DNA from: Heliopora coerulea
Taxonomy: Eukaryota; Cnidaria; Anthozoa; Scleralcyonacea; Helioporidae
Assembly: GCA_030142905.1 (NCBI GenBank)
Contig: JASJOG010000048.1
Location: 873,501-937,500, forward strand
Reading direction: 5' to 3'
Length of the DNA: 64,000 nucleotides
The stretch's first letter is position 1; each line of letters opens with the position of its first letter. The translations under genes were made by a program, and so were the position numbers. The notes beneath the pieces are model-generated. The model was not told where the DNA came from. It was given only the letters and a program-made list of their open reading frames with translations, and did not search any database. Shown in pieces: positions 10,988 to 20,599 of the stretch.

Positions 10988-11980
10988 TCATATAAACAAG
11001 AGGGAGGCAAGAATGTTCCCCTGAGGTACGCCCACTGTGACTTCACAACAGGCAGACTGGGAGCTTCCAATAGATGTCACCATCTCGCGGTTCACAAGAT
11101 AAGAGTGAAACCACCTGAGTGCTTGTGCATCTACACCGATAGCTCTTAGCTTTCTTAACAACAAATCATGATCAAAAGTGTCAAATGCCTTGGTTAAATC
11201 CAGGAAGGCCGCTCCTGTCATGCTACCGTTGTCTAAATTCTGTAGAATGGTATCTGTAAAATGCATAAGGGCAGTCACAGTGGACAGCCTTGGGCGAAAG
11301 CCGAATTGTTTAGATGTAAGAATATTTTGCTCCTCCAGATAAGTATACAACTGTTGATGAACAGCGCGTTCTAAGATCTTGCTGATAGTTGGAAGTATTG
11401 TAATTGGTCTATAATTATTGCAATCTGTACGGTCTCCTGATTTAAATAGCGTCACTACTCTTCCGTGTTTCCATATTGCAGGATAAATTCCACCTTCCAG
11501 CGAACGATTAAACAGAGCAGTTAGTCTCTCATAAATTACAGTCGCAGAGTCCTTGAGAAGGAGAGCGCTGATACGATCCAATCCGATTGCCTTGTTAGTC
11601 TTGAGCCGTTTTAACCCATTCAAAACAAACTGTTCTGTTACTGGCATAAAGCGAAATGAGGTGGTAGAACTAGTAGAAATATTAGACAAATCTGACACTA
11701 CAAAAATGTTCTTGCTTGCTTTCAACTTCTGAACCAATTTAGTAGCGACGGGCGAAAAATATTGATTCAAGATGGATGCGATGGATTTGTGATCGAAGAA
11801 TATAACACCGTCGCTCTCAATACATGAAACAGGGCCGTTTTGTTTACTTGATGTAACTTCATTCAGCGTTTTCCAAAGGGCGCTGTAATTTTGTTGGTTT
11901 TCATTAATTATCCTAGTATAATATTCGACATTACACCTTTTCACTTCTGCATTAACAAAATTTCTTGTTTTCTTGCACAA
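10988..11980 (-). pseudogene. APE LINE: reverse transcriptase
   Basis: This 330-codon open stretch carries RT fingers and palm: GLDRISALLLKDS at about 134-146, NNYRPITILPTISK at about 188-201, motif A FLDLTKAFDTFDHD with catalytic D261, and motif B VTVGVPQGNILASLLF at about 315-329. Motif C follows out of frame below 10988, where the usual YADD is degraded to a HADN-like form. The enzyme would prime cDNA synthesis at nicked genomic DNA. The start codon shown is only the first ATG after a frameshift, so this is an internal piece, not a gene of its own. Confidence 0.9.
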
Positions 11981-12062
11981 TGCCCAATATCTCAGAGAAT
12001 TTGACTGTTTAGCTTTCCTGTGGTAAAATCACGTTTGTGCATAGCTTCCATTAACTGTGCGG

Positions 12063-12900
12063 TCATCCAGGGAATTTGGTACCTTTCATTCCAGCTATCG
12101 TTATAGGAGCATGTCTATTTGGTGTACACAAAAATAGTTCATTCCAAGCTAAAACGGCAGAGTCAACATCGGACTCTATCAATAGTACTCCAATCACCTT
12201 GGCACAGCCTTGAATGAAGCCATTCTTTTGATAGTGTCTGTAGGAGCGGTATTCAATAGTTTTTCCAAAAGCTTTAGTTACACCTACCTTAACAACGCAA
12301 AATACTACCGAATGGTCACTTAAAGATAGATCATTAACTCCATGATCAGTGATGCGATGGATGGTAGTTGAAAATACCAAGTCGATTAGAGTAGAAGATG
12401 ACCCCGTGACTCGCGTGGGTTGATCAATAATCTGTTCCAGGTCGTGAGCATTAGCTAAATTTGACAACTTACGCTTAAAAGTGCCTTGTCCCCGGTAGAT
12501 TTCGTATTCCATGAGATATTAAAATCTCCCAAAAGTAAAACTTCGTTTGATCAGAAACATTCTGGAGAACACCGTTCAATTCATTAATAGATATGTCAAC
12601 ATTGCCATTAGGGGCGCAATAAATAGACCAGATAATAACTTTCTTATCTTTTGGGCGCAAGATTTCATTGGAACAGGATTCAGTTGAAGCGGAACCAAGC
12701 TCGGTTCTGAAACGGTATGAAATACCGTCCCGAACATAGATCATAGTTCCACCTCCTCCTTTACCCAATCTATTTCTTCTAACACAGGAATATCCATCAA
12801 TATAGACTTCACTGTCCAGATTAGAGAGCTTGAGCCAGGTTTCTGAGACTGTTAGGATGTCGATAGGTTTTTCCTTTAAAAGTAATTTCAACAAATCCAA
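12063..12900 (-). pseudogene. APE LINE: apurinic/apyrimidinic-like endonuclease
   Basis: Two overlapping frames (12900-12475 and 12512-12063) together cover the endonuclease. The first has ILTVSETWL and NRLGKGGGGTMIYVRDG. A one-base shift near 12530 breaks the GDFN block. The second frame has IDLVFSTTIHRITDHG and the C-terminal LSLSDHSVV, the SDH motif of APE endonucleases. The enzyme nicks target DNA for target-primed reverse transcription. The frameshift inactivates it in this copy. Confidence 0.88.
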
Positions 12901-13298
12901 CCTCTCAATGATGCTTCTAATAATGCCTTAGATCCTCGAGAAATGGTGAAGCTCTTTAAAGTTAGACTTGACGCATCAGGTCCCGGATTTAACTCCACAT
13001 CGTTTGCCAGATAGATAAGAAGATAAGCTATTACAGACTTGTGAACGAGACAACAAGTTACCATAAAGACTTCCCTCGAGGACGCCGAGTCGATCTTACG
13101 CCGATTCATATTATTCGAAACCAAAGAAGCGTCCAGCTGAGGACGACTTGCAGTATTTGAAACATATAAAACACCAATATCTGAACACTTAGCAGTTAAT
13201 CTATCCTTCACATGAAATTGACCGTCAAAAATCAGGTATGAAAGGAGAATAAGACAAACACGACTAGTGCTGCTAAGCCATGACCGACTGACCGCCAT
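12888..13298 (-). CDS. APE LINE: N-terminal ORF with 2A (NPGP) ribosome-skipping motif
   Basis: The 136-codon ORF starts at the first ATG of the element (MAVSRSWLSS) and has two hydrophobic stretches, residues about 14-24 and 86-98. The second leads directly into DVELNPGP at residues 100-107 (codons at 12978-13001), the exact D-V/I-E-x-N-P-G-P consensus of 2A peptides. Such motifs occur at the N-termini of some APE-type LINEs in sea urchins, lancelets and other invertebrates, where ribosomes skip the G-P bond; some also act as signal sequences. The downstream endonuclease begins within the overlapping frame at 12900. Whether skipping occurs here is not shown. Confidence 0.85.
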   Translation of the reverse strand: MAVSRSWLSSTSRVCLILLSYLIFDGQFHVKDRLTAKCSDIGVLYVSNTASRPQLDASLVSNNMNRRKIDSASSREVFMVTCCLVHKSVIAYLLIYLANDVELNPGPDASSLTLKSFTISRGSKALLEASLRGWIC

Positions 13299-13309
13299 CT
13301 TGTCAATCC

Positions 13310-13860
13310 TGCAGTAACATTACGCAGTATGTGACTCAACGGAATCAGACCTTTAACAAACAACAAAGGTGATAAACTGTCTCCTTGGAAAGTCCCTCTC
13401 TTGATGTTTTCTCCGGGTTATTCTTCATTACCTGCTGTTAAGATCGTTCGCCAGCTCTTCATAGATTCAGATAGAAGGTTGATGATGTTCTCTGCAACTC
13501 CACACATCTCTAAAGATTTCTTGATCCAAGAGTGGGGTATCATACGCTTTTCGATAGTCTATCCAGACCATACTCAATCCTACTTTTCTCCTCTTGCAGT
13601 TCTTCATCACTGCTTTATCTATAAGCAAATGGTCCTTCCTTCATGCCCCTGTTATTCTTACAACAATCCTGTTTCACAGGTAGTAAATCGTTCTCTTTTA
13701 AATGGTTATAGATGTCATCAGCCATCACACCAGTTAACAGTTTCCACATCAGTGACAAACAAATTATTGGTCTGTAGTTGCTCATTTCATTTCTTTTAGC
13801 CTTGTCTTTCATTAGCAGAACAGTCCAACCAGTTGTCTTCCACTCTGGTACACTTCCCTT
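13310..13860 (-). pseudogene. RLE-type LINE fragment A (RT motifs before C)
   Basis: The translation shows NYRPIICLSLMWKLLTGVMA (13812 ORF), matching [19 protein letters not shown] of the longer copy at 15.9 kb. Shifted frames follow with the DYRKAYD-like motif A (about 13555) and GTFQGDSLSPLLFV motif B (about 13375). The sequence ends at LRNVTAG next to the start of the APE LINE. Fragment B (8815-9095) resumes only a few codons later, so this is one element split by the 4.2-kb APE LINE. Confidence 0.85.
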
Positions 13861-13915
13861 ATTATAATTATTACAACTCGCACACCAGTTATTATTATTA
13901 TTATTATTTTCTCAT
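13861..13915. repeat. (AAT)n-type tail and simple repeat between two RLE LINE copies
   Basis: TTATTATAATTATTACAAC and a TTATTATTATTATTATT run. On the minus strand this is the (AAT)n tail expected at the 3' end of the RLE LINE that lies to the right (13916-17700). Confidence 0.7.
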
Positions 13916-13994
13916 ATCTCACAGCTTGATGTTCTGCTGGTAATCCTTAATGTCAGCCATCTACAGCCAGTAGTCTAGGGTGACATTGGTCCAT

Positions 13995-15695
13995 TCAACT
14001 TTCTAGGGTCTTTCTTAATATCCTCGCTGTTCCCAAAATCGAAGTCTTCTGGAGGTGTTCTATGTTAAGTTTTATTCCTATCCTATCTATCCATTTTTCC
14101 AGCTTCTTGCTCACAGTACCGAGTGCTCCGATAACTACCGATACTACATCTACCCTCTTCATTGACCACAACTCTTTAATTTCCCATTTTAACTTGTTAT
14201 ACTTCTGAACCTTCTCCTCTTCTTTCACTCCAACATTTTTATCGTCAGGGATGGCAATGTCAACAATTAAGAATTTCTTTTCTTCTTTCTCCACAACAAC
14301 TATATCAGGTTTTCGACATTCTATGTGATGATCACACTGTATCATGAAATCCCAAAGCATCTTTATCTCACCAGATTCCACCACTCTTTTCGGGGCATGG
14401 TAATACCGATGAGCTGCTCGTTCCAAGCCATATTCCCTACATAATGTCCAATGAACTATTCTTGCCATGGTATCATGTCTTATTTTATATCCCCTTTGAG
14501 CAAGCTTTTTGCATTCGCTAATCAAATGTCCCACGCTTTCTCCTTTTTCACCACACTTTCGACATAGGGGTGATTTAATAGTCTTATCTATGTTGAACTT
14601 GATGTAGTTAGTTCTTAATGCCTGTTCTTGCGCAGCACAGATAAGAGCTTCTGTTTCTGCCTTTAAATCACTGTTTTTCAACCACAACCACCTCTTCTCC
14701 TTGTCAATGTCATCACTTGTCTCCCTACAGCATTGTCCATACATCTTCTTATCACTCCACTTCTGCTCTCTTTCCTCTGTCTTACTCCTCTTGTACTCTT
14801 CTTTTGTCACACGTTCTTCCGTATTGATTATACCCCCTTGTCTAACCAGTATTAACAGCGGCTCTACGGTATTCTTAACATACCACCCTATCCCATTTTC
14901 TTCTGTTCGTACACAACTTTCACAACTCATTAGCCCTCTTCCTCCTTTTCCTCTTGGTAGATATAACCTATCTACATCACTCCTAGGATAAAAGGTACTA
15001 TGCACTGCTAGCAACTTCCTCGACTTTCTATCTAAGCTTTGTAACTCCTCATTACTCCATTTAACAATTCCTGCTCCATACCTGAGTACTACTGCCGCCC
15101 ACCTGTTGATCGCTTGAAACTTATTTTTTCCATTGAGTTTTGACCTTAAAATCAATCGCAATCTTCTCAAATATTCTTTCTTGAACCTGTTTATCATTGC
15201 CTCTTCCTTAATTTCGTCCATCTCTAAGATCCCCAAATATTTATATCCCTCATCTTCAATAATTTTCATCGTTTCCCCATTTGGCAAAACAATACCCTCA
15301 CTTTCTACAACCTTTCCTCTTTTCAGGATCAACACTCCACATTTCTTGATACCAAATTCCATTCCAATATCTGTACTAACGAGTTGTATAGTCTTGACCA
15401 AGGAATCAATTTGAACTTCACTCTTACCATATGATTTTAGATCATCCATAAATAACAAGTGATTGATCTTTTGTTGTTTGCCTTTGAACTCGTATCCCGC
15501 TTTCACATTCCTTAATACTAGACTCAGTGGTATTACACACAGTACAAACAATAACGGGGATAGACTATCCCCCTGAAATATACCTCTCCTGATTTGTACC
15601 TGTCCTAACCTCTCTCCACATGATGTTAATTCTGTTTTCCATTGAGACATGCTGTGTCTTATAAACCGTTCCACGTTCTTAGAAATCCCAAACAT
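13995..15695 (-). CDS. RLE LINE: RT palm, CCHC knuckle and restriction-like endonuclease
   Basis: The 566-codon ORF is intact to its stop. Motif B is at residues 41-50 (QGDSLSPLLF) and motif C LLFMDDLKSYG has catalytic D84-D85. The thumb region follows with EGYKYLGILEMD at about 148-160 and NRWAAVVLRYGAGIVKWS. A CCHC zinc knuckle has C378, C381, H390 and C395. The restriction-like endonuclease core is RKPDIVVVE (P463-D464) followed by IVDIAIP (D479) and a lysine-rich helix. The endonuclease would cut the target and the RT would copy the RNA there. The true protein starts about 600 codons upstream, across frameshifts; the ATG at 15695 is merely internal. Confidence 0.9.
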   Translation of the reverse strand: MFGISKNVERFIRHSMSQWKTELTSCGERLGQVQIRRGIFQGDSLSPLLFVLCVIPLSLVLRNVKAGYEFKGKQQKINHLLFMDDLKSYGKSEVQIDSLVKTIQLVSTDIGMEFGIKKCGVLILKRGKVVESEGIVLPNGETMKIIEDEGYKYLGILEMDEIKEEAMINRFKKEYLRRLRLILRSKLNGKNKFQAINRWAAVVLRYGAGIVKWSNEELQSLDRKSRKLLAVHSTFYPRSDVDRLYLPRGKGGRGLMSCESCVRTEENGIGWYVKNTVEPLLILVRQGGIINTEERVTKEEYKRSKTEEREQKWSDKKMYGQCCRETSDDIDKEKRWLWLKNSDLKAETEALICAAQEQALRTNYIKFNIDKTIKSPLCRKCGEKGESVGHLISECKKLAQRGYKIRHDTMARIVHWTLCREYGLERAAHRYYHAPKRVVESGEIKMLWDFMIQCDHHIECRKPDIVVVEKEEKKFLIVDIAIPDDKNVGVKEEEKVQKYNKLKWEIKELWSMKRVDVVSVVIGALGTVSKKLEKWIDRIGIKLNIEHLQKTSILGTARILRKTLES

Positions 15696-15697
15696 TT

Positions 15698-16474
15698 CTA
15701 AACATTCAGTGATCCACGAGTTGGTATTATATTATAGGCTTTTCTATAATCTATCCAGGCCATAGCCAGGTTGGTATTTCTCCTCCTGCAATCTTTCAGC
15801 ACCATCTTATCTATGAGTAATTGGTCTTTAGTCCCCCTACTCTTTCTCCTGCACCCTTTCTGCTCATTTGGCAACACCATGTTGCCCTCCAAAAATCCGT
15901 ATTTACTTTCTGCTATAATCCCAGTCATGAGCTTCCACATTAAAGGCAAACAAATTATTGGTCTAAAGTTGTCTGCACTGTTACCCTTTGTTTTATCCTT
16001 CACACATAACACAGTTCTGCCAGACGTCATCCATTCAGGAAGTTCCTCTTCATCATTTAAGATTTTTTCCATCTGATCCGCTATTCTTTGATGGCATGAT
16101 GTCAAATATTTAATCCAATACCCTTGAACTCCGTCAAGTCCTGGGGCTTTCCAATTAGGCATTTTCCTGCATTGCATCTCAACTTTCTCCCTAGTTAACT
16201 GTAGATCGTCTTGTGAAGGGTATGTTACATTTTCCTTGATTTCTTTCAACCATTCTGCTTGCTTATTGTGTTCTTTCACTTCATCCCAAATTCCTCCCCA
16301 GAACCTTTTGCTTTCTTCGGCGTCAGGTATGATCTTTTCTTGCCTGGATTCCCCATTTATTTCTTGATAAAATCTCTTCTGATTCACACTGAACAATCTA
16401 TTTTGTCTATACTGTTTTATCCTTTGCTCGTATCTTTTCACCTTTGCCTTTTTTGCAATCACTTTTTGCTTCAA
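15698..16474 (-). pseudogene. RLE LINE: RT N-terminal part and motif A
   Basis: It carries [17 protein letters not shown] (fingers, residues about 117-133), [18 protein letters not shown] (about 168-185), and the motif A block [13 protein letters not shown] with catalytic D in WID. The frame is lost right after motif A and resumes in the next ORF, a one-base shift near 15697. Upstream it overlaps the acidic linker ORF by four bases, another shift. The charged coiled-coil-like start ([21 protein letters not shown]) is typical of the family. Confidence 0.88.
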
Positions 16475-17154
16475 CTCCTCAAAACAACTGTCAAACCTTT
16501 TGTTTTTACGTTATACCTCCTTTCCAATACTTTGTACTTTCCTTCCCTTCTTAATTCTCCTCTTTGCTTCCGTCCCAGTATTGCTAAGTCTTTCTGTATT
16601 TGCTTAATATCACAAACAATCCATTTCTTCCACCATGGCTCCGTATTTCTTTTTGATGTATTTTTCTTCTTTATCCCTATCCTCTCCGCCACTGATATAC
16701 TAACAGCTTTCAGTAGCCTATTAGTTCCTGTAAAATTGCTAGTTTCTATATACTTCAATACGATGTTAACCTTCCTTGTTTCTTCCACCACTCTTATCTT
16801 ATTCACTTTCCTAAAATCATAATCACCTTCTCTGTCTGGATTATTCATTAACTCCACAGTCTTTCTCACCATTTCCTTCTCTTCATTCGATGGATTTTCA
16901 AAATCATTCAATACGATGTTTTCGGTGTTGGCACTCTGCTTGTTCACAATACTCTCTTCCTCTATATTTTCTTTCCCTTGTCCGCTACTTGTTCCGTCGG
17001 TGCAATCCTTACTGTTATTGTCATTTTCTTCTTCTGTTCCCACTGTGGCCGTATTATCATTTTCTTCTTCTGTTCCTACGGTGGCCGTATTCATTTCCAA
17101 GTTCTCTTCACCTCTCTCTTCTTCCTGTATTACTCTTTTTCTTATTTTTTCCAA
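16471..17154 (-). pseudogene. RLE LINE: acidic linker with 12-residue repeat
   Basis: Residues about 23-48 hold two tandem copies of TATVGTEEENDN. A Glu/Asn-rich region follows, then a basic part (NTEPWWKKWIVCDIKQIQKDL) that leads into the RT. The linker repeat is a recent in-frame 36-bp tandem duplication. It continues the Myb-like region (17166-17542) and is continued by 15698-16474, with frameshifts at both junctions. Confidence 0.8.
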
Positions 17155-17165
17155 TTCAATTGCCG

Positions 17166-17542
17166 TTAACCACTCATTTTTCTAATCATTCTTGCCTGGT
17201 CACACAATCTCTGCTCTGATACTGAATATAATTCTTTCTCTTTCCATATTCTATGCATTCTTTGCCTGTAACCACGAATGGATTTCCCTTCTTCTGTGAA
17301 TGGTTTACTTAGAAACATTCCATAACAGTTACGTTTACTTCCTTTGTCCACTTCATTCTTATAATGACAGCAGTAGCATGATTACGACCGGGCCTGTGCT
17401 GCTGTTCCACAGAACACCTGCAGGACGAGAGACCTTCACTTACAGATCCAGCCCCATTCACGTCGTTATCTAAGTTCCTATGTTTTCTTTGTATCATATA
17501 AATGGGAATAATATGGCAAACTATTACCCCGCCAGATGCCAA
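17166..17542 (-). pseudogene. RLE LINE: N-terminal Myb-like DNA-binding region
   Basis: Two overlapping frames: 17542-17309 (ending RPGRNHATAVIIRMKWTKEVNVTVMECF) and 17351-17166 (FLSKPFTEEGKSIRGYRQRMHRIWKEKELYSVSEQRLCDQARMIRK, given here by its ends FLSKPF and RMIRK). Joined, they resemble the Myb/SANT-like segment at the N-terminus of RLE LINEs: WTKEVN helix, basic linker, W-containing helix, QRLCDQARMI helix. They are broken by one frameshift near 17310. Confidence 0.75.
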
Positions 17543-17904
17543 CCTGGAATTTCAAGGTATCGGGGTCATTAGTTGCTATCTTCATGGATCCACCATTAGG
17601 TGAGTTACCTTCTACGGTTATAGAGCCCCACCTACCCTGGTTTTGAAATTGAAGTTTGCATTCTCTTATGTGGGCTGTTGACCAAAACTGACTAGCCCCA
17701 CCTACCCGAAGCTATTGGTTTTTAGGCGCCAGACACCCGCCTTTCGCCATTCTCCTGTTGGTTAAAACGGTTCCACCACGAGAAGGCCAGGAGTTGGACT
17801 TGTTTGTCAGAAGCTTTATTTGACGCAGGTCATTGGGGCACTTTATAGGAAGTGGAGAGCTTATCCTCCACAGCCATCCCAGCCATGACAAACTATATGG
17901 AGCC

Positions 17905-17905
17905 A

Positions 17906-17941
<36 letters not shown>

Positions 17942-17976
17942 GTAGTAGAAGTAGTAGCAGTAGTGGTGGTAGTAGT
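17905..17976. repeat. (TTA)n/(AGT)n microsatellite
   Basis: Thirty-plus bases of ATT units change into AGT/AGC/GGT units. It is the target of the next TIR element and resumes after it (CTAGTAGTAGTATT at about 18355). Poly-Ile and poly-Asn ORFs across it are artefacts. Confidence 0.9.
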
Positions 17977-18354
17977 AGTCTGGGCCACCGAGATGTGGGA
18001 GACAGGGGGGGGCAAATTGCCCCATGCCTCCAACTCAAAGGAGCCCCAAAATTGGAAGAATTTAGCATGGGTTGGTTTTGACCAATCAGCCATAATCTAC
18101 CAGACATAAAATGATTAACCTTTACGGTGTTAACAAATAAAAATTTATACAGAATGTTTTACAGAAGCGGAAAAGTTTTTGGGCTTTTGCATTTTCCTGT
18201 AACAATTTAAATCACAGCTTTAATAAAGTGCATCTTACACGACGTACTGACATAGCTGGGGACCTATTTATGACGTCATAGGCTATAACGTCATAAATAG
18301 AGCCTCAGAAAAAGTTTTGCCCCGGGCCCCGTTAATTCTCTCGGCGGCCCTGGA
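17977..18354. mobile_element. Non-autonomous hAT-like element inside the AGT microsatellite
   Basis: Left end CTGGGCCACCGAGA and right end TCTCGGCGGCCCTGG are imperfect inverted repeats. Further in, GGGGGGCAAATTGCCCC and GCCCCGGGCCCCG are subterminal. AGTAGTAG-type sequence flanks both sides and could include the target duplication, but the microsatellite makes its length unreadable. About 378 bp, no transposase. Confidence 0.6.
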
Positions 18355-19350
18355 CTAGTAGTAGTATTACGACAAGGAACGAAGCAGAAATAAAACTCGA
18401 AGAAGGCAAGTGAATTATGCTTGATAAGTAATTAGAAATTGACGATCTCGGTGATAAATTTCACTAAAAATCCCAATAAGATTTGCCATTGTAAACAGGC
18501 CTCAGTTACGAGGACTTGTCATGGAGAATGCATACTACATAGCAAAAATGAATTCTGAGTAATAGTAATAACTGACAAAAATAGCAATGGTTTTATTCTT
18601 AAAAACTACTCAAACTTTTATTGGAATATCAAGTGAGATAGGAAAAAAAATGTTAAAATTAATGTTTTCGATACGAAACGAAAAGTCTGCTGATGTTGTA
18701 AGAGTGTCGGAAAGGCGAGTTTGTAGGCAGCTAGCGTTCTGTTTTGCCAATATATTTGTTATTAAAACCAGGACAAGTGGTTTCATAAATAACCTAGTTT
18801 CGAGAAAGGCCGGGTATTTTATCCTTATTAGAAACGAAAAAGGCAACTTGTTTTAACTTGAATATCAAATCAGAAGATATTTTTAGTCACATTTTTCGTG
18901 CGCAAAACAGTAAAACTTTTTGTAAAATAAAGCATAGTATCCACGACCTAGCCTATCCGTTGGAAGGCCCCCAAATAGTGTATATCAAGGTGACATGGTT
19001 TATAATTAACCAATATTAGTAAAGAAATCAGAGCTTTTCTGGCTGATGATTTCGTACTGTGGGGTTTGGGTGACACAGCCCGAATGGCGCTCTTACATCC
19101 ACCTGTGCTCAAAGATTTGTTTTAAATATTGCAACACCAAGCTTCAGCGAAGGAGTCTGAAGTTATCTCATTTAGGACAGGGTAGACGCCAGACAAAATT
19201 TAGAATTGTCGGTGGGTCGTTAATGGGCAATAAGTTTAAAATGCACTGGTATGATAATCAGATTTAGCGTTCGATCATTGTTGTTTTATTACCGAGCATA
19301 TCTAAAACACGTTTTTATTCTAATTGGTCTATTTTTCTAAAAGGTTTCAT
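18355..19350. other. No recognisable gene; upstream region of the eight-cysteine gene
   Basis: ORFs of 78-89 codons at 18587-18856 overlap on both strands and show no known motif. The region would contain the promoter and 5' exon of the gene at 19356 if the inferred splice acceptor at 19354 is real. Confidence 0.4.
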
Positions 19351-19355
19351 TTAGA

Positions 19356-19646
19356 ATGTGTTTCCCTAAGTACTTTGCCGAGATCATCTTCGTGCTACTT
19401 CTGGCTACTGTGACCAGCGTTTCACAGTATAGATGTTCGTCCAAATGTGTGGAAGGATATAATGCTTGTCATGGTAGCTGTGGCAATATTATTTCCTGCA
19501 ACAACTGTATTAAGATTAAAGAAGACTGTATTAGCAAGTGTAACGAACAATCAAAACGAGTTATGAAGGATAAAAGGCCTTTCCACTTTCTTCTGTCCCT
19601 GGGAGACTTTGATGAAGGTAAAGTCCGCTACAGAGAGAATAATTGA
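19356..19646 (+). CDS. Secreted eight-cysteine protein (paralogue 1)
   Basis: 96 codons. Residues 1 to about 23 form a signal peptide (hydrophobic IIFVLLLATVTSV). The mature part has eight cysteines at 27, 31, 38, 42, 48, 51, 58 and 62, spaced C-x3-C-x6-C-x3-C-x5-C-x2-C-x6-C-x3-C, two CxxxC helix-pair-like units. A basic tail with KR and KDKR follows (67-74) and could be a processing site. A pyrimidine-rich tract and AG at 19353-19354 lie one base before the ATG, suggesting a 5' UTR intron. AATAAA is at 19730-19735. It is clearly related in plan to 41623-41847. I do not recognise a named family; it could be an antimicrobial, structural or toxin-like peptide, and the sequence does not say which. 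Confidence 0.72.
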   Translation: MCFPKYFAEIIFVLLLATVTSVSQYRCSSKCVEGYNACHGSCGNIISCNNCIKIKEDCISKCNEQSKRVMKDKRPFHFLLSLGDFDEGKVRYRENN

Positions 19647-19729
19647 TGGATTAAAATTGATATCTCTATGAACTATGAAGTTCATCAATGGATAAGAATG
19701 CACTCTAAACTGTAATCACAAATGACTGG

Positions 19730-19735
19730 AATAAA
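19730..19735 (+). terminator. Polyadenylation signal AATAAA
   Basis: Lies 84 bases after the stop of the eight-cysteine ORF, a usual distance. Confidence 0.55.
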
Positions 19736-19849
19736 ACATTTGAAAAGTTCATTTATCTGCGAAAGTCCTCGCCGTACATTCACCGAATGCGAAGTAAATA
19801 TTGTAGAATAAGAATTGATAATTCAACAATATCCACTGATCCTGAGGGG

Positions 19850-19890
19850 AATAATTGTATTAGTATAATTGCACAGAGGTGATTATTTGA
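19850..19890. repeat. Solo end of the MITE seen at 26745-26917
   Basis: GTATTAGTATAATTGCACAGAGGTGATTATTT matches the left end of the 26.7-kb MITE (TTATTAGTATAATTACACAGGTGATTATC). Only this end is present. Confidence 0.55.
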
Positions 19891-19934
19891 AAGAAAATAG
19901 TAAATGAGTTGTTTTAAAAATCTTTCAGTTGCAC

Positions 19935-20189
19935 TTATAAAGGTAACCACCATTTTGCGTAAATGTCTTCACTGTTATGTTCACCTGTATCTAGAACCAC
20001 GGCGTATAATTTTCGATTATCTGCGTAATTATCGTGTGACCGTTTGAAGGTTTCATTTATGATCAAGTTAGAATTGTCCATGGTAGTTAAACAAACTAGG
20101 ATCTTATCATCTGTGAGATCGCTAAATTGACATTCCACAGTGGTTAAGATGGGATAGATACCTATAGGGGTGAACGCGGCACGCACCTC
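19935..20189 (-). CDS. Candidate terminal exon of an unknown host gene
   Basis: The minus-strand frame from 20189 to 19935 reads about 84 residues of ordinary-looking protein (EVRAAFTPIGIYPILTTVEC ... YAKWWLPL) and ends in TAA. A splice acceptor-like TTTGATTTAG lies immediately upstream (AG at 20190-20191). An N-glycosylation-type NET is present, but no known domain is recognised. No partner exons were found to the right, and no clear AATAAA follows. It could be a chance ORF or a retro-copy piece. Confidence 0.3.
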   Translation of the reverse strand, partial: EVRAAFTPIGIYPILTTVECQFSDLTDDKILVCLTTMDNSNLIINETFKRSHDNYADNRKLYAVVLDTGEHNSEDIYAKWWLPL

Positions 20190-20494
20190 CTAAATCAAAT
20201 TTTACTATTCCCCTAAGCTATAGTCGGCATTGTTTAGAGTGAATGGAATTTTGTCCTAATTTTATGGGGTGATTTACATGAATAATAATTAAACGTGGTC
20301 GATCCGCAAACAATCCCGTTTTGGAATGTTCAAGGGAATTAAGTATGTGATCTACCTCTACAAGAAAAACCAGAAAGTCTAAGTTTTATCCTCTAGAACG
20401 CCTACACCCTTCATTTTTTGGTTCAGTGAATACAGTTTGATTAACTTTACCGGTTTGTGGTCTTTTATTAATGTATGACGTTAAAACCTGCAGC

Positions 20495-20595
20495 TTAACT
20501 CTTTCCTGTCAAAGACGTCTCCACTTGACGAGTAAAATTGTCTGGCGTTTGAAAAAGAAAAATAAAAAAGTCCGGTACGGAGCTGAAAAGGTTAA
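20495..20595. repeat. TTAA-flanked MITE (GACGTCTCC family)
   Basis: Bounded by TTAA on both sides (20495-20498, 20592-20595). Ends are CTCTTTCC.GTC and GAAAAG. The interior GACGTCTCCACTTGACGAGTAAAATTGTCTGGCG matches the copies at 59647-59863. TTAA targets suggest a piggyBac-type source. Confidence 0.7.
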
Positions 20596-20599
20596 TACC

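Larger units (their letters stand above)
9096..13305 (-). mobile_element. APE-type LINE (CR1/L2-like group) with 2A motif, near full length
   Basis: Reading 13305 to 9096 on the minus strand, it has an N-terminal ORF with DVELNPGP, an APE endonuclease, a reverse transcriptase (11980-10988), a C-terminal RT region (to 9488), a 3' UTR and a (AAT/GAT)n tail at about 9098-9123. The element is broken by frameshifts, by a 602-bp palindromic insertion (10157-10758) and by a ribozyme-bearing insert (about 9270-9470). It lies within an RLE-type LINE, whose halves abut it on both sides. Clade assignment rests on RT motif style (AFDTFDHDLL, VPQGNILASLLF) and is approximate. Confidence 0.85.
13916..17700 (-). 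mobile_element. RLE-type LINE (R4/Dong/NeSL-like group), near full length
   Basis: On the minus strand the order is 5' region, Myb-like N-terminal part, acidic linker, RT, CCHC knuckle, restriction-like endonuclease, 3' UTR and (AAT)n tail. Three or four single-base frameshifts (near 17160, 16470, 15697) split what was one long ORF. Otherwise it is well preserved, so it is a fairly young but dead copy. A second copy of the family is represented by fragments A and B next to it. The group name is from memory of the RT and RLE style. Confidence 0.85.

Noticed and set aside
14701..17219. Many plus-strand ORFs of 60-187 codons
   Set aside because: They are antisense shadows of the minus-strand RLE LINE; Leu/Ser/Phe-rich composition mirrors its Lys/Glu-rich coding strand.
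17712..18109. Poly-Ile, poly-Leu and poly-Asn ORFs
   Set aside because: Reading frames of the TTA/AGT microsatellite.
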